Source of the DNA: Streptomyces toyocaensis
GTDB lineage: Bacteria > Actinomycetota > Actinomycetes > Streptomycetales > Streptomycetaceae
Length of the DNA stretch: 63,294 nt
Assembly: GCF_000725125.1 (NCBI RefSeq)
Contig: NZ_JFCB01000035.1
Location: 1 to 63,294, forward strand
Reading direction: 5' to 3'
In this document: piece by piece, positions 1-8,947 of the stretch
Numbering within the stretch: the first letter of the stretch is position 1
How the letters are laid out: every line of letters starts with the position of its first letter
Position numbers and translations under genes: made by a program
Notes under the pieces: model-generated
What the model was told of the DNA's origin: nothing
Database searches by the model: none
What the model saw: the letters and a program-made list of their open reading frames with translations, nothing else

Positions 1-48
1 ACCGGAGCTCGCGGGTCTCGAGATCGTCCACCTGAGCAGCCTAACGCC

Positions 49-67
49 TGATACCTGCCGAGTATCA
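49..67. promoter_or_regulatory. Inverted repeat upstream of the SDR gene
   Basis: Perfect 6-bp arms TGATAC and GTATCA separated by 7 bp, about 65 bp before the likely SDR start. The size and position suit a dimeric repressor or activator site. No regulator gene for it is visible in the window. Confidence 0.35.
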
Positions 68-132
68 CGGCCGACTGATTCGGTATTGGACGACGAGTGC
101 GCAGCTCGCCGAGCATGGATCGAGTGAACGAC

Positions 133-840
133 ATGATGACCGCGCTGGTCACCGGCGCGAACAAGGGAATTGGCTTCGCCATTGCACAGGGTCTCGCGGC
201 GATCGGCTTCACGGTCGCGGTGGGGGCTCGTGACGACGCCAGGCGCGAGGAGGCCGTCGAGCAACTGCGTGCCGCAGGTGCCGACGTATTCGGGGTCGCC
301 CTCGACGTTACCTCCGACGACAGCGTCGCCGCAGCAGCGGCGACCATCGAGCAGGAGGCAGGACGGCTTGACGCGCTCGTCAACAACGCGGGCATCGCCG
401 GCGAGACCGACGGCGGCGCACAGGACCCCACGACGCTCGACCTTGACGTCGTCCGCACCGTCCTTGACACCAATGTGTTCGGGGCCGTTCGGGTGACGAA
501 CGCGATGCTCCCGCTACTCAGCCGCGCACACTCGCCGCGCATCGTCAACGTGTCGAGCAACATGGGCTCACTGACGTTGCAGACCGGCCCAATCATGGCC
601 GCGTACGCACCGTCGAAGTCCATGCTCAACAGTGTCACGGCACAGTACGCCCGCCGGCTCGCCGATACGAAAGTCATCGTGAACGCCTGCTGCCCCGGGT
701 ACGTGGCGACCGACTTCACTGGCTTCAACGCGTCGCGGACCCCCGAGCAAGGTGCCGCGATCGCCATCCGGCTCGCAACTCTGCCGGACGACGGACCGCG
801 CGGCGGCTTCTTCGACGACGAGGGCGCCGTCCCCTGGTGA
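133..840 (+). CDS. SDR family NAD(P)-dependent oxidoreductase
   Basis: A cytosolic short-chain dehydrogenase/reductase of about 235 residues, the usual size for a classical SDR. The Rossmann cofactor motif TGANKGIG lies at residues 7-14, the structural NNAG motif near 84-87, the catalytic serine in NVSSNMGS near 141, and the YAPSK (Tyr-x3-Lys) pair near 158-162. The substrate cannot be told from sequence. I chose ATG 133 because it places the TGxxxGxG motif at the normal distance from the start; in-frame GTG 97 and ATG 115 are alternatives. The gene appears intact and ends about 120 bp before the first insertion sequence, so it is probably the old flank of the IS pile-up. An inverted repeat lies upstream. 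Confidence 0.9.
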   Translation: MMTALVTGANKGIGFAIAQGLAAIGFTVAVGARDDARREEAVEQLRAAGADVFGVALDVTSDDSVAAAAATIEQEAGRLDALVNNAGIAGETDGGAQDPTTLDLDVVRTVLDTNVFGAVRVTNAMLPLLSRAHSPRIVNVSSNMGSLTLQTGPIMAAYAPSKSMLNSVTAQYARRLADTKVIVNACCPGYVATDFTGFNASRTPEQGAAIAIRLATLPDDGPRGGFFDDEGAVPW

Positions 841-1042
841 CCCGTCCGTCGCTGCGCTGCGTCGGTGATCGGTAGTACCCCGCGGCTCGGTTGGCTGTCG
901 CGGCCCTGTCATCGCGGTCACCTCCGGCATCGCTGTCATCCCGTTCCGGCCGATGCACACCTAGTACTCCAGTCACACTTCGCGATCTGGTTCGATGGCC
1001 GTGCAAGGTCGACGGTCTGGGGTGTTGTGGAAGTGAGGCGGG

Positions 1043-1459
1043 ATGGACGAGCGCGCGATGGTCCTGAACGGGCTGGCACAAGGCATCCGTCCGCTTGATC
1101 AGGGCGTCGACTGGTTCGAGAGCCTGGCCGGCACCGAGCAGTTCGAAGTCCTGCGCGACCTGGCCGGGTTCTGCATCCAGGCCCGGGCCCTCACCGAGGA
1201 CGGACCCGAGAGCATCCGCAGAGCCGGGATCCGGCCCACGCACACCCCGGCCGTGCTGATCACACGCGGGCGCCTCACGGAGCAGCTGACAAAGATCATC
1301 AACCTGCCGCAGGACGAACGCGTCAAGGCGTTCCGACTGCTGGTCGCGCTGCTCGGCGTGGCTGACGAGCGGCGACGGGCTCGGTTCTGCGCCCACGGGT
1401 GCAGCCATGCCTGGCACCACCTGGGCACGGGTACGGGAACTAAAGCGGCCACCGCGTGA
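1043..1459 (+). CDS. Small conserved protein (DUF5958-like) inside the IS701 element
   Basis: A 138-residue soluble protein starting MDERAMVLNGLAQGIRPLDQ, with no signal peptide or membrane segment. From memory it matches the Streptomyces family DUF5958, whose function is unknown. It lies between the left inverted repeat (965) and the transposase start (1496) on the same strand, so it travels with the IS as cargo. The C-terminus carries a Cys/His cluster (RFCAHGCSHAWHH) that could bind metal. That ligand idea is inference; the location inside the element is read directly. Confidence 0.6.
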   Translation: MDERAMVLNGLAQGIRPLDQGVDWFESLAGTEQFEVLRDLAGFCIQARALTEDGPESIRRAGIRPTHTPAVLITRGRLTEQLTKIINLPQDERVKAFRLLVALLGVADERRRARFCAHGCSHAWHHLGTGTGTKAATA

Positions 1460-1495
1460 TCATCAAGGATTGTATGGACTCCTGAAGATCGTGCA

Positions 1496-2820
1496 GTGGC
1501 CGCGGGCCACAGCATAGACACAGCCCGCTGGCGGGCCATGTTCGACCAGGCCGTGGCCCGGATCGCGGGCCGGTTCCGCAGGGTGGAACCGCGGGCGACC
1601 GCCCGCGCCTATCTGCTCGGACTGCTGTCCCAAACCGAGCGGAAAAACTGCTGGCAGCTGGCCGAACAAGCCGACCACGACCGTCCCGGGCCGATGCAGC
1701 AGCTGTTGCGATCCGCCCGTTGGGATGCCGATGAAGTTCGCGACGACGTCCGCGCCTACGTCTTCGAGAACCTCGGCGCCGACGACGGCGTACTGATCGT
1801 CGATGAGACGGGGTTCCTGAAGAAGGGCCGGAGCTCGGCGGGCGTGCAGCGGCAGTACACGGGCACCGCAGGCCCGATCGAAAACAGCCAGGTCGGCGTG
1901 TTCCTCGCCTACGCCTCCAGCAGAGGCAGGGCGCTGATCGACCGTCGGCTCTATCTGCCCGAACAGACCTGGTGCCAGGACGCCGAGCGTCGCACCCGCG
2001 CCGGGATCCCCGGCCACACGGCATTCGCGACCAAGCCCGCCCTGGCTGGGCAGATGATCGCGGCAGCCCTGGATGCCGGGATCAGCGCGTCCTGGGTAAC
2101 CGGCGACGAGGCATACGGCCAAGACCCCGGCCTGCGCACGGTGTTGGAAGCACGCGGACTGGGTTACGTCCTAGCCGTCGCCTGCAGCACCCGGGTGCGG
2201 ATCAACCAGGGCCGGACCACCGCCCGGGCGGACACCGTTCCCGACCGCCTACCCGCCACCGCCTGGCACCGTCAGAGCTGCGGGGCCGGGGCGAAGGGAC
2301 CCCGCTACTACGACTGGGCCTGGATCGAGACCGGCACCGGCGGTGGCCGGTACCTGCTGATCCGCCGCAACCCCGACAGCGGCGAACTCGCCTTCTACCT
2401 GTGCTGGTCCCCGAAGCAGGTGCCTTTGTCCGAGCTGGTGCGGGTGGCTGGCACCAGGTGGTGCATCGAAGAGTGCTTCCAGGCAGCGAAGGGTCAGGTC
2501 GGCCTGGACCACTACCAGGTCCGCCACTGGATCGCCTGGCACCGGCACATCACTCTGGCCATGCTGGCCCTGGCCTTTCTGACCGTTCTCGCCGCGGACG
2601 CCACACCGGCCAGAACCGCCGAGCCGGATCGCCCCGTCCGCAGCACCGACCGATCGACCTGACCGTCCCGGAGATCCGCCACCTGCTGGGGTCGCTGCTG
2701 AGCTCACCGAGCACCTCTGTGAGCAGGCTCCTGCACTGGCCAAGCTGGCGCCGACATCACCAGGCCGCCGCCCGCCGAAGCCACCACCGACGTCGACTCC
2801 GTGCCCTACCTGATCGCTAG
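1496..2820 (+). pseudogene. IS701-family transposase, frameshifted near its 3' end
   Basis: A DDE transposase of the IS701 type. The N-terminal part reads from GTG 1496 with the family segments QTERKNCWQLAEQAD, VLIVDETGFLKKG (first catalytic Asp), VTGDEAYGQD (second Asp) and RWCIEECFQAAKGQVGLD (catalytic Glu). The reading frame runs out at 2662. The expected C-terminus (LTVPEIRHLLGSLL and a basic tail) continues in another frame to 2820, so a one-base shift lies near 2600-2640. The catalytic core is complete but the conserved tail is displaced, so the copy is probably inactive. A sequencing error cannot be excluded. Confidence 0.85.
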
Positions 2821-2880
2821 ATCACGAAACCGCACTGGAGTACTAGCTTGACTTTGTCGGGGATCTTGTAGCCGTTGAGG

Positions 2881-3882
2881 TCAACTACTCAGGCTGCGCC
2901 AGGACTTGAGCCGGGGGCTCTCGCGTTGGTCGAGGTAGTTCTGGAAGGCAGTCGATCGGCGGGGTGTGGGTGCTTCCACGGCTGATGGCAGTCCGCTGAC
3001 GCGCTCGATGTTGACGGCGATGGCTGCCAGGACATGCTGGACGTGGGCTTTTCCCTGTCCGCGGTAGCGGCAGCGCCGCATGCCGTGTCCGTGGGCGAAC
3101 TCGTTGACCGTGCCCTCCATCCCGGAGCGGACCGCGTAGCGGGCCTTCCACTCGAGAGTCTGTTGCTCGGCGCGGACACGGAGTTGCAGGTCGCGGAGCT
3201 CTCGAGGGGGAAAGCCCAGGGTGCGGTGGCTTTCGCGGGACGTGGTGCATTGAGCGCGGGCGGGGCAGGGCTGGCACTGGCTCTTGGTGAACCGGGCCAC
3301 GATCAGCGGGGCCGCGGTGGGCGAGGAGGTCGGGTAGGGGCCGTGCCAGCCCTGGCTGACCTGGCCCTGGGGACAGGTGACCTGCCGACGGTCGAAGTCG
3401 ATGTGGAAGTCGTCCCGGGCGAAGCCCTCGTATCGGCGGTGCTGGCGGGTGGGGTTGCTCTTCAGCGGACCGGAGACGGTGACCTGGTGTTCACGGGCGG
3501 CCTGTTCCAGGTGGGGCAGGGAGGTGTAGCCGGCGTCGACCAGGTGCTCGGCGGGCAGCAGGCCGCGACGGGGCAGGCGGGTGTGGATGCCGGGCAGGAC
3601 CTGACTGTCGTGAGTGGTGGCCGCGGTGGTGGTGACATCCGTGATCACGTTGGGGCCCTCGGGAGCGCAGGTCTCGGTCAGATGAGCGGCGAACCCCTTC
3701 CAACTGATGATGTGTTCGGGGGGCCGGCCGATGTCCAGGGCTCGGCCGCGGCGCTCGAAACGCCAGGCCGCCAGGACCGGCTCTATCAACTCCCAGCGGG
3801 CATCGGACAGATCGCTCGGATACGGGCGTCGCTTCGGCATGCTTCCGTCGTACTGCTGCGAACCGAGTGCGCCCAGTCGCAC
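2881..3882 (-). pseudogene. Chimeric transposase: IS5 N-terminus joined to IS1182 C-terminus
   Basis: One open frame made of two unrelated transposase pieces. The first part (from ATG 3840, MPKRRPYPSDLSDARWELIE to GRPPEH) is nearly the same as the N-terminus of the IS5 transposase at 5794. From about 3718 the protein changes to IISWKGFAAHLTETCAP, followed by the zinc-binding and C-terminal segments typical of IS1182 (CPQGQ, QCQPCPARAQC, RSGMEGTVNEFAHGHGMRRCRYRG). Neither half has a complete DDE set, so it is dead debris from an insertion plus deletion, although the frame happens to stay open. Confidence 0.8.
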
Positions 3883-4067
3883 GCCAACGGCGGTCGAGGC
3901 CTCGAAGGCCGGGCATCCTGGGATGAGACAGGATCACGGCCCTTTCGCCCCATCCGCAACCTCCCACGACTCGCCCGCATCGACGGTCTCCACGACCTCG
4001 CCTGTACCGCCATCCATCGCTTAAAGAATCGCCCAATAAGGGGGCGGCATAGGTGAAAACGACCCTC
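3719..4067 (-). mobile_element. Left IS5 remnant (5' end only)
   Basis: This is the 5' end of an IS5-family element on the minus strand. The outer inverted repeat (GAAAACGACCCTC, 4055-4067) matches the 12-bp ends of the intact IS5 at 5559-6685 apart from one extra C. It lies head-to-head with that element, the two originally separated by a single TAA. Protein identity between the copies is high but not complete, so this is an older or distinct isoform rather than a fresh duplicate. Confidence 0.75.
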
Positions 4068-4074
4068 TAAGAGG

Positions 4075-5552
4075 CAATACCGGTGAATTAGGTTGTTTTC
4101 CGGCTGGTTGAAGTGGCTCTGGTCGGCCCGACCAGCCGGACCGTCGGGGTGTCTGGCCGTGGTGGGCTGTGGTGCTCGGCTCGCTTGAGGGCCCAGTTGG
4201 ACATCTTGCGTTTGATCACGCGGGGGTTGGAGCGCAACCGCCGTGCGGGCAGCAGCCGTTCGGTGATCTCACGCAGACTCCGGGCGGTGGACCGGGCCAG
4301 TCGCGAGGGGGGAAAGCGCCGCCTGCCCGGTGACATGACGGCGGACGACGCGAAGGGTGCGGGTGAAGGAGATCCGGTCGGGATCGTGCCCGGCCTGGAG
4401 GGCGGCCCGGTGCATCAGGTCCCGCAGCGCGTGGTGGACCAGCAGGAACGCGAAGATCTCCTGTTCGACGCCGCGTGGGTGCCGGGAACGCAGCACCAGC
4501 CCTGGGACGCCCTGGTGGTTCTTGATCTCGTCGAGGGTGTTCTCAATCTCCCACCGCTGGGCATAGAGGGCGGCAAGCTCCTCGGCCGGTGCCTGGTCGG
4601 GGTCGAGGAGGGTGGTGATCAGCCGGTAGACGGTGCCGTCACCACCGCGGGGGCCGAGGGCGTACTCGATCACCCGCACCCGCTCGGGGTCCGCGCGCCG
4701 GTAGTTGTCCCGCGCGGCAACGATCTCCGACAGGTAGGAACCGTCGGGGAGGGCCTCCAGGACCGGCAGCACCACGACACTGCGGACCCGCCACAGCAGG
4801 TCCGCGCCGCCCGCCTTCGCGGCCCGCCACAGATCGAGACCGCAAAAGCCCCGGTCGGCGAGCACCAGCATGCCCTTCGTCAGCGCGGGGAACAGCCGCT
4901 GGGCCAGGACGGTCTCGTGGACCTTGAGCGGTCCGACCTCGGCCGCGAACACGGCATGGGTGCCGCACTCGGCCAGTGCCGCCACCCTCGCCTGCGGATA
5001 TGCGCTGCGGCCCTGCCCGCGACTGGTACCGGGACGCCCGAAGAACTGGGCGTTCGCCACGGTGTCCGGAACGTCGAAAACCGTGCCGTCCACCGCGACC
5101 AGCCGCCACCGCCGATACCAGGCCCCCTGCGTCCGCGCGACCGCCACCGGCCGGCACACCCGCGCGAACAGGGCCCGCAACGGCTCCGGCCCAAGCCGCA
5201 GACGCGCCCGGCCGATCGCCGCCGTCGTGGGCACCCGCCAGGCCTTCACCCACCGGCCTTCGCGCTCCAGCCCCTGGACCAGAAGCCGGGCCACCTCTTC
5301 ATAGCCCTGCCCGAAGAACAGACACATCGCCAGGACGAAGTAGACCACCACCCGTGCCGGCAACAGCCGCGTCCGCTGCTCGACCCTGCCGCACTCGGCA
5401 ACCACCTCGTCGATCAGCTCCGGCGGAAACGCCCGCGTCAGCACCCCCAACGCGATCCGATCCGAGAACCGATCAACCCCCGACGACTTCACCTGACCCG
5501 GTCTTGGCACAACCCATCCAACGACCAGAACCCACCAAAGTCACCGGTATTG
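4075..5552 (-). mobile_element. IS4-family insertion sequence with 10-bp target duplication
   Basis: Inverted repeats start CAATACCGGTGA at 4075 and at 5552 on the other strand. The direct flanks CTCTAAGAGG (4065-4074 and 5553-5562) are identical, giving a 10-bp target duplication in the IS4 range. The duplicated sequence is the palindromic junction of two head-to-head IS5 ends, so this IS inserted into the meeting point of two other elements. It encodes one transposase on the minus strand. Confidence 0.85.
4088..5510 (-). pseudogene. IS4-family transposase with a C-terminal frameshift
   Basis: A DDE transposase of the IS4 family. The catalytic residues are visible in VAVDGTVFDVPD (Asp), LVLADRGFCGLDLW (Asp) and the Y-x2-R-W-x-I-E signature YAQRWEIENTLDEIK (Glu). 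The frame opened at 5510 stops at 4269 after RRHVTGQAALSPLATG. The expected family tail (FPPSRLARS, then RRLRSNPRVIKRKMSNW) continues in another frame to 4088. The one-base difference lies near 4310-4325 beside a run of G residues. The catalytic domain is intact, so activity is uncertain rather than excluded. Confidence 0.8.
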
Positions 5553-5558
5553 CTCTAA

Positions 5559-6685
5559 GAGGTCGTTTTCATCTGGATTATCTGTGTATTAGGCGATTTT
5601 CAGGCCGTCGGGTTGTGGTGCTCGTGCTGCTGGAGATGCGGATTGATTTTTGCTGGTCGGGTGGGGTGACAGGTGAGGCGGGAAGTGACTTGTGCCTGTC
5701 TCATCCCAGGACGCCCGGCCTTCGCGGAAGCGTGCTTCTGTTGGTGTCGCTGTGCGCCTGGGCGCACTCGGTCCGCGGCGGTACGCCGGAAGCATGCCGA
5801 GGCGACGCCCGTATCCGAGTGATCTGTCCGATGCCCGCTGGGAGTTGATCGAGCCGGTGCTCTCTGCCTGGCGGCTCGAGCGCCGCGGCAGGGCCCTGAA
5901 CTTCGGCCGGCCGCCGGAACACGACCTGCGCGACATCATGGACGCGATCTTGTATGTGGACCGCACCGGGGTCCAGTGGCGCTACCTTCCGCACGACTTC
6001 CCGCATTGGAACACCGTCTACGGTTACTTCGCCAAGTGGGCGGACGAGGGTGTGTTCGCCCAGCTCAACGGCCTGCTCCGGCAGCTGCTACGGGAGAAGG
6101 AAGGACGGGACGCCGAGCCGTCGGCCTGTGTGATCGACGCGCAGAGCGTCAAGACCTCCACCAGCGTCCCCGCCGCCGGCCAGGGCATCGACGCCGGGAA
6201 GAAAATCGTGGGCCGGAAGCGGAACATCGTCACCGACACCCTCGGACTTTTACTTGCCGTGCTGGTCACCGCGGCAAGCGTGCAGGACTCCGTCGCCGGC
6301 GCCCGGCTCCTGGACCAGGTCGCCGCCGACCATCCCGGCATCCGCAAGGTGTGGGTCGACGGTGGCTACCGCCAGCACCTCGTCGAACATGCCGCCGTCC
6401 TCGGCATCGACATGGAAATCACCGCTCGAAAGCCCGGGACCAGGGGTTTTACTCCGATCCCGAAGCGGTGGGCGGTCGAACGGACCTATGGCTGGCTCAT
6501 GCTGCACCGCCGCCTGGCCCGCGACTACGAAACCCTGCCCACCCGCTCCGAAGCCGTGATTCACATTGCCATGACCGACCTCATGACCCGCCGCCTCACC
6601 GGCGAGAACACCATCTCCTGGCGCGACCCGACACCGCAGACCAAACGGCTAATTCCGGGATAAAACATCGGACGAAAACGACCTC
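5559..6685 (+). mobile_element. IS5-family insertion sequence flanked by TAA
   Basis: The 12-bp perfect inverted repeats GAGGTCGTTTTC (5559-5570) and its complement (6674-6685) enclose a single transposase gene. TAA lies immediately outside both ends (5556-5558 and 6686-6688), matching the TNA target type of one IS5 subgroup. Each TAA also belongs to a neighbouring element. Confidence 0.85.
5794..6663 (+). CDS. IS5-family transposase
   Basis: A 289-residue DDE transposase that appears complete. It has an N-terminal DUF4096-like segment (YPSDLSDARWELIEPVL), the catalytic Asp in VIDAQSVKTST, the second Asp in WVDGGY and the catalytic Glu in RWAVERTYGWLMLHRR. I chose ATG 5794 because it matches the family start MPRRRPYPSDLSD and has GGAAG just upstream; a longer in-frame extension to 5692 reads through the IS end region. 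It is the only transposase in the 3-7 kb pile-up without visible damage, so it could still be active. Confidence 0.9.
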   Translation: MPRRRPYPSDLSDARWELIEPVLSAWRLERRGRALNFGRPPEHDLRDIMDAILYVDRTGVQWRYLPHDFPHWNTVYGYFAKWADEGVFAQLNGLLRQLLREKEGRDAEPSACVIDAQSVKTSTSVPAAGQGIDAGKKIVGRKRNIVTDTLGLLLAVLVTAASVQDSVAGARLLDQVAADHPGIRKVWVDGGYRQHLVEHAAVLGIDMEITARKPGTRGFTPIPKRWAVERTYGWLMLHRRLARDYETLPTRSEAVIHIAMTDLMTRRLTGENTISWRDPTPQTKRLIPG

Positions 6686-6763
6686 TAAGAGCTCGTAACA
6701 CGATCTTGTTGAATGGTCCTGGTGGGCCGTGACCGGTGTGACGATTCGCCCGTTCGAGATGGT

Positions 6764-7572
6764 GTGACTACCCGGCCGTGGATCGTGGACGATGACCTGT
6801 GGGCATTGATCGAACCGCTCCTGCCGCCATGGCCTGAGCGGGCTCCGGGCCCGCGCCCGGTGCCGGATCGGCTGTGCCTGCAGGGCATCCTGTACGTGTT
6901 GCGCAACGACATCGCCTGGCAACTACTGCCCGCAGAGCTGGGGTTCGGCTCGGGCCAGACCTGCTGGCGGCGCCTCGAGCGCTGGCAGCGGGCCGGAGTC
7001 TTCCACCGGCTGCACCGCATCCTGCTCGCCAAGCTGAACGCGGCCGGCGAGCTCGACTGGTCCAGGGCATGCGTCGACGGTTCCCACGTCCGCGTCAAAA
7101 AGGGGGAGCCGACACCGGTCCGTCGCCGGTCGACCGGCGGAAGACGGGCAGCAAACACCACCTGATCTGCGACGGACGCGGCACCCCGCTCAAGGTCGTC
7201 ACCACCGCGGCCAACGTCAACGACGTCACCCAGACCCTCGCCCTGGTCGACGGCGTCCCACCCGTCGCCGGCCGCCCGGGCCGACCCCGCCGCCGCCCCG
7301 AGGCCCTGCTCGGAGATAAAGGCTACGACTCCAACCCCAACCGCGACGAACTACGCAAGCGCCGGATCCTGCCGGTCATCTCCCGCAAGGGCTCCCCGAA
7401 CATCAAGGGCCTGGGCAAGCTCCGCCATGTCGTCGAGCAGACCTTCGCCTTGCTCCACCAGTTCAAGCGCATCGCCGTCCGCTGGGAGCGCCGTACCGAA
7501 CTCCACGACGCCTTCGTCTCCCTCGCCTGCAGCCTCATCTGCTGGAGGCGGCTAAAGAAGCATCGATCATGA
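6764..7572 (+). CDS. IS5-family transposase produced by a probable -1 frameshift
   Basis: Two overlapping frames make one DDE transposase. The first (GTG 6764 to 7165) carries the N-terminal domain and the first Asp (ACVDGSHVRVKKG). The second ends at 7572 and carries HHLICDGRGTPL, the second Asp in LLGDKGYDSNPN and the Glu in LRHVVEQTFALLHQFKR. They join at the A5G5 run at 7097-7106: reading AAA AAG and slipping back one base enters the second frame. Such A-rich slips are known in IS5 subgroups with orfA/orfB, so this is probably programmed rather than a mutation. ATG 6713 is an alternative start. Confidence 0.8.
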
Positions 7573-7595
7573 TTCGGGCACGAGGTAGGTCTTGG

Positions 7596-8021
7596 CTACA
7601 GCTCATGCCACGCACCGGGAGGCCAGACATCCCGGGTTCGGAAGAAGGTATGCACCTGGTTCCACGCTCGATCGGTGTCCAGCACGAAGCCGCCCGTGAA
7701 CACGGCAAGGTCATCCATGATCGGTACCTCAACCTCGGCACTCGAGGGCACAGTGCCGTCTCCTGCGAGCAGGAACATCTGCTCAGGGCTACTCATCAGA
7801 TGGACGACCGCCTGATCACCCCGGAAGGCCAGGCTCAGCATCGGGAAGTCCTCTCTCGGCGACCGGACCTCGACATAGCCTTGCCCAAGTGAACGCAGTT
7901 CGTCGAAGTGGTCTGACAGATCCCCCCACCCTGAACAACGCTCTGCCGGGCGGAAGAGTCCGGACTCCGGTGACGTTGCCGCCCACACCACGCTCATCCA
8001 GTACGCCCTCTCCATGCCCAC
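7596..8021 (-). CDS. Imm1-like immunity protein carried in the IS5-family element
   Basis: A 141-residue acidic soluble protein. Its end, AVFTGGFVLDTDRAWNQVHTF followed by FRTRDVWPPGAWHEL, resembles the Imm1 family of polymorphic-toxin immunity proteins, which close with a small helix and a G-x-W-type tail. This is recognised by pattern only. The gene lies tail-to-tail with the transposase and inside the right inverted repeat, so it is cargo of the element. No partner toxin is visible. GTG 8021 or ATG 8015 could be the start. Confidence 0.45.
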   Translation of the reverse strand: MGMERAYWMSVVWAATSPESGLFRPAERCSGWGDLSDHFDELRSLGQGYVEVRSPREDFPMLSLAFRGDQAVVHLMSSPEQMFLLAGDGTVPSSAEVEVPIMDDLAVFTGGFVLDTDRAWNQVHTFFRTRDVWPPGAWHEL

Positions 8022-8104
8022 GAACCTGGGTCACCCTCCCACACATTTAGAGGCCGGAGCACAAGATCGTGTTATGAGCTCTAAAGACCCTCACCCTACA
8101 GGCA

Positions 8105-8947
8105 TCACTCGCTCTTGCCGCACTCCTCCAGCGGCTTCGCCCAGGCGGCTGAGTTCTCGATGACGGGCTGGTCTACCGGCTTTAGGCGAGTCCATTTGAG
8201 TCCCCCCCGATCCAATTCCAGTCTCCTGCTAAGCGCGTCCACGTCGGCCAGAAAGCCGCCGGCTTCATCCTTCACGAGTTGGCTTCCTTCATTGCCCCTG
8301 TGCCAACCCCTACCCTGGGCGTCGACGAAGACCATCTCCGCGATCTGCAGCCATGCCTTTGTCGGGACCGGCTTTCCGTCCGTCAGACTGAGGTCGACTG
8401 ACCTGACGATGGTTTTCGAGCACGGCGGGAAGGTGGAGATGGACGAGAATCCCCAAGCCATCAGTCCTGCGGTGTCAGGCGATCCATGCGGTACAGGTTC
8501 GTGGACCTCATAGATGAAGCTGACGTTCGTGACCGGATCCAATGACCGGTTAACGATCACAAGCCGGTTCCCGCTCCCCCTGACCTTTCGAGGGTCCTCC
8601 GATGTAGGCTGCTCAAGCCAGTACGTCACCCGAGCAGCCTGCGCCTTCGCCTTGTCCTCATCCTGTTCCTTGGATTGCTGGAGCTGATCTTCCGCCACTC
8701 GGGCAGTCCAGTAGGTTCCCCATGCGGTTACCGACAGACTGATGGCACCTACGACAGCGGCGGCTGTGAGTGCCCAAGTTTCGGCGCGGGTTCGGGCACT
8801 GCCCAGGTTTTGCCGCTCCTCGTGGAGCCGGGCCGCCTCGGCGCGCAGCTCGTTGCGCCGCTGCGCGGTCCTCGTGCTGGCCCGCTGGCTGGCCGTGCTG
8901 CGCTGCCTGTCCCTGTCGCTCACCAGTGCCCCCTGACGGTCAATCAC
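8105..8947 (-). CDS. Hypothetical single-pass membrane protein
   Basis: A 280-residue protein I do not recognise. A charged, helical N-terminus rich in Arg/Gln (about residues 10-50, likely coiled coil) precedes one membrane segment (ALTAAAVVGAISLSVTAWG, about 59-77). A charged linker (QLQQSKEQDEDKAKAQAA) and a roughly 180-residue C-terminal domain follow. That domain has a beta-rich look (VSFIYEVHEP, MVFVDAQGRGWHR) and could be a ligand-binding or effector-associated fold. It starts just outside the IS5-family element and runs in the same direction as the next gene upstream (9061-9513), from which it is separated by about 110 bp. Confidence 0.55.
   Translation of the reverse strand: MIDRQGALVSDRDRQRSTASQRASTRTAQRRNELRAEAARLHEERQNLGSARTRAETWALTAAAVVGAISLSVTAWGTYWTARVAEDQLQQSKEQDEDKAKAQAARVTYWLEQPTSEDPRKVRGSGNRLVIVNRSLDPVTNVSFIYEVHEPVPHGSPDTAGLMAWGFSSISTFPPCSKTIVRSVDLSLTDGKPVPTKAWLQIAEMVFVDAQGRGWHRGNEGSQLVKDEAGGFLADVDALSRRLELDRGGLKWTRLKPVDQPVIENSAAWAKPLEECGKSE

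Larger units (their letters stand above)
965..2842 (+). mobile_element. IS701-family insertion sequence with CTAG target duplications
   Basis: Both boundaries can be read. The terminal inverted repeats start TACTCCAGT at 965 and, on the other strand, TACTCCAGT at 2842; beyond that the two ends match again over TTCGYGAT. They are flanked by CTAG at 961-964 and 2843-2846, the 4-bp target type known for IS701 elements. The 1878-bp element encodes a frameshifted transposase and, between the left end and the transposase, a separate small gene on the same strand. Confidence 0.85.
6689..8081 (+). mobile_element. IS5-family element with a convergent immunity-like cargo gene
   Basis: The inverted repeats start GAGCTCGTAACACGATCTTG at 6689 and GAGCTCATAACACGATCTTG at 8081 (other strand), with one mismatch in 20. 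They are flanked by TAA at 6686-6688 and 8082-8084. The element contains a two-frame transposase on the plus strand followed by a small gene on the minus strand, lying entirely between the transposase stop and the right repeat. Confidence 0.85.

Noticed and set aside
3034..4056. A 340-codon Gly/Val-rich plus-strand frame
   Set aside because: Antisense to the IS5/IS1182 transposase remnant; no family resemblance.
4113..5558. A 481-codon frame on the plus strand through the IS4 element
   Set aside because: Antisense to the IS4 transposase; its composition is that of a shadow frame in GC-rich DNA.
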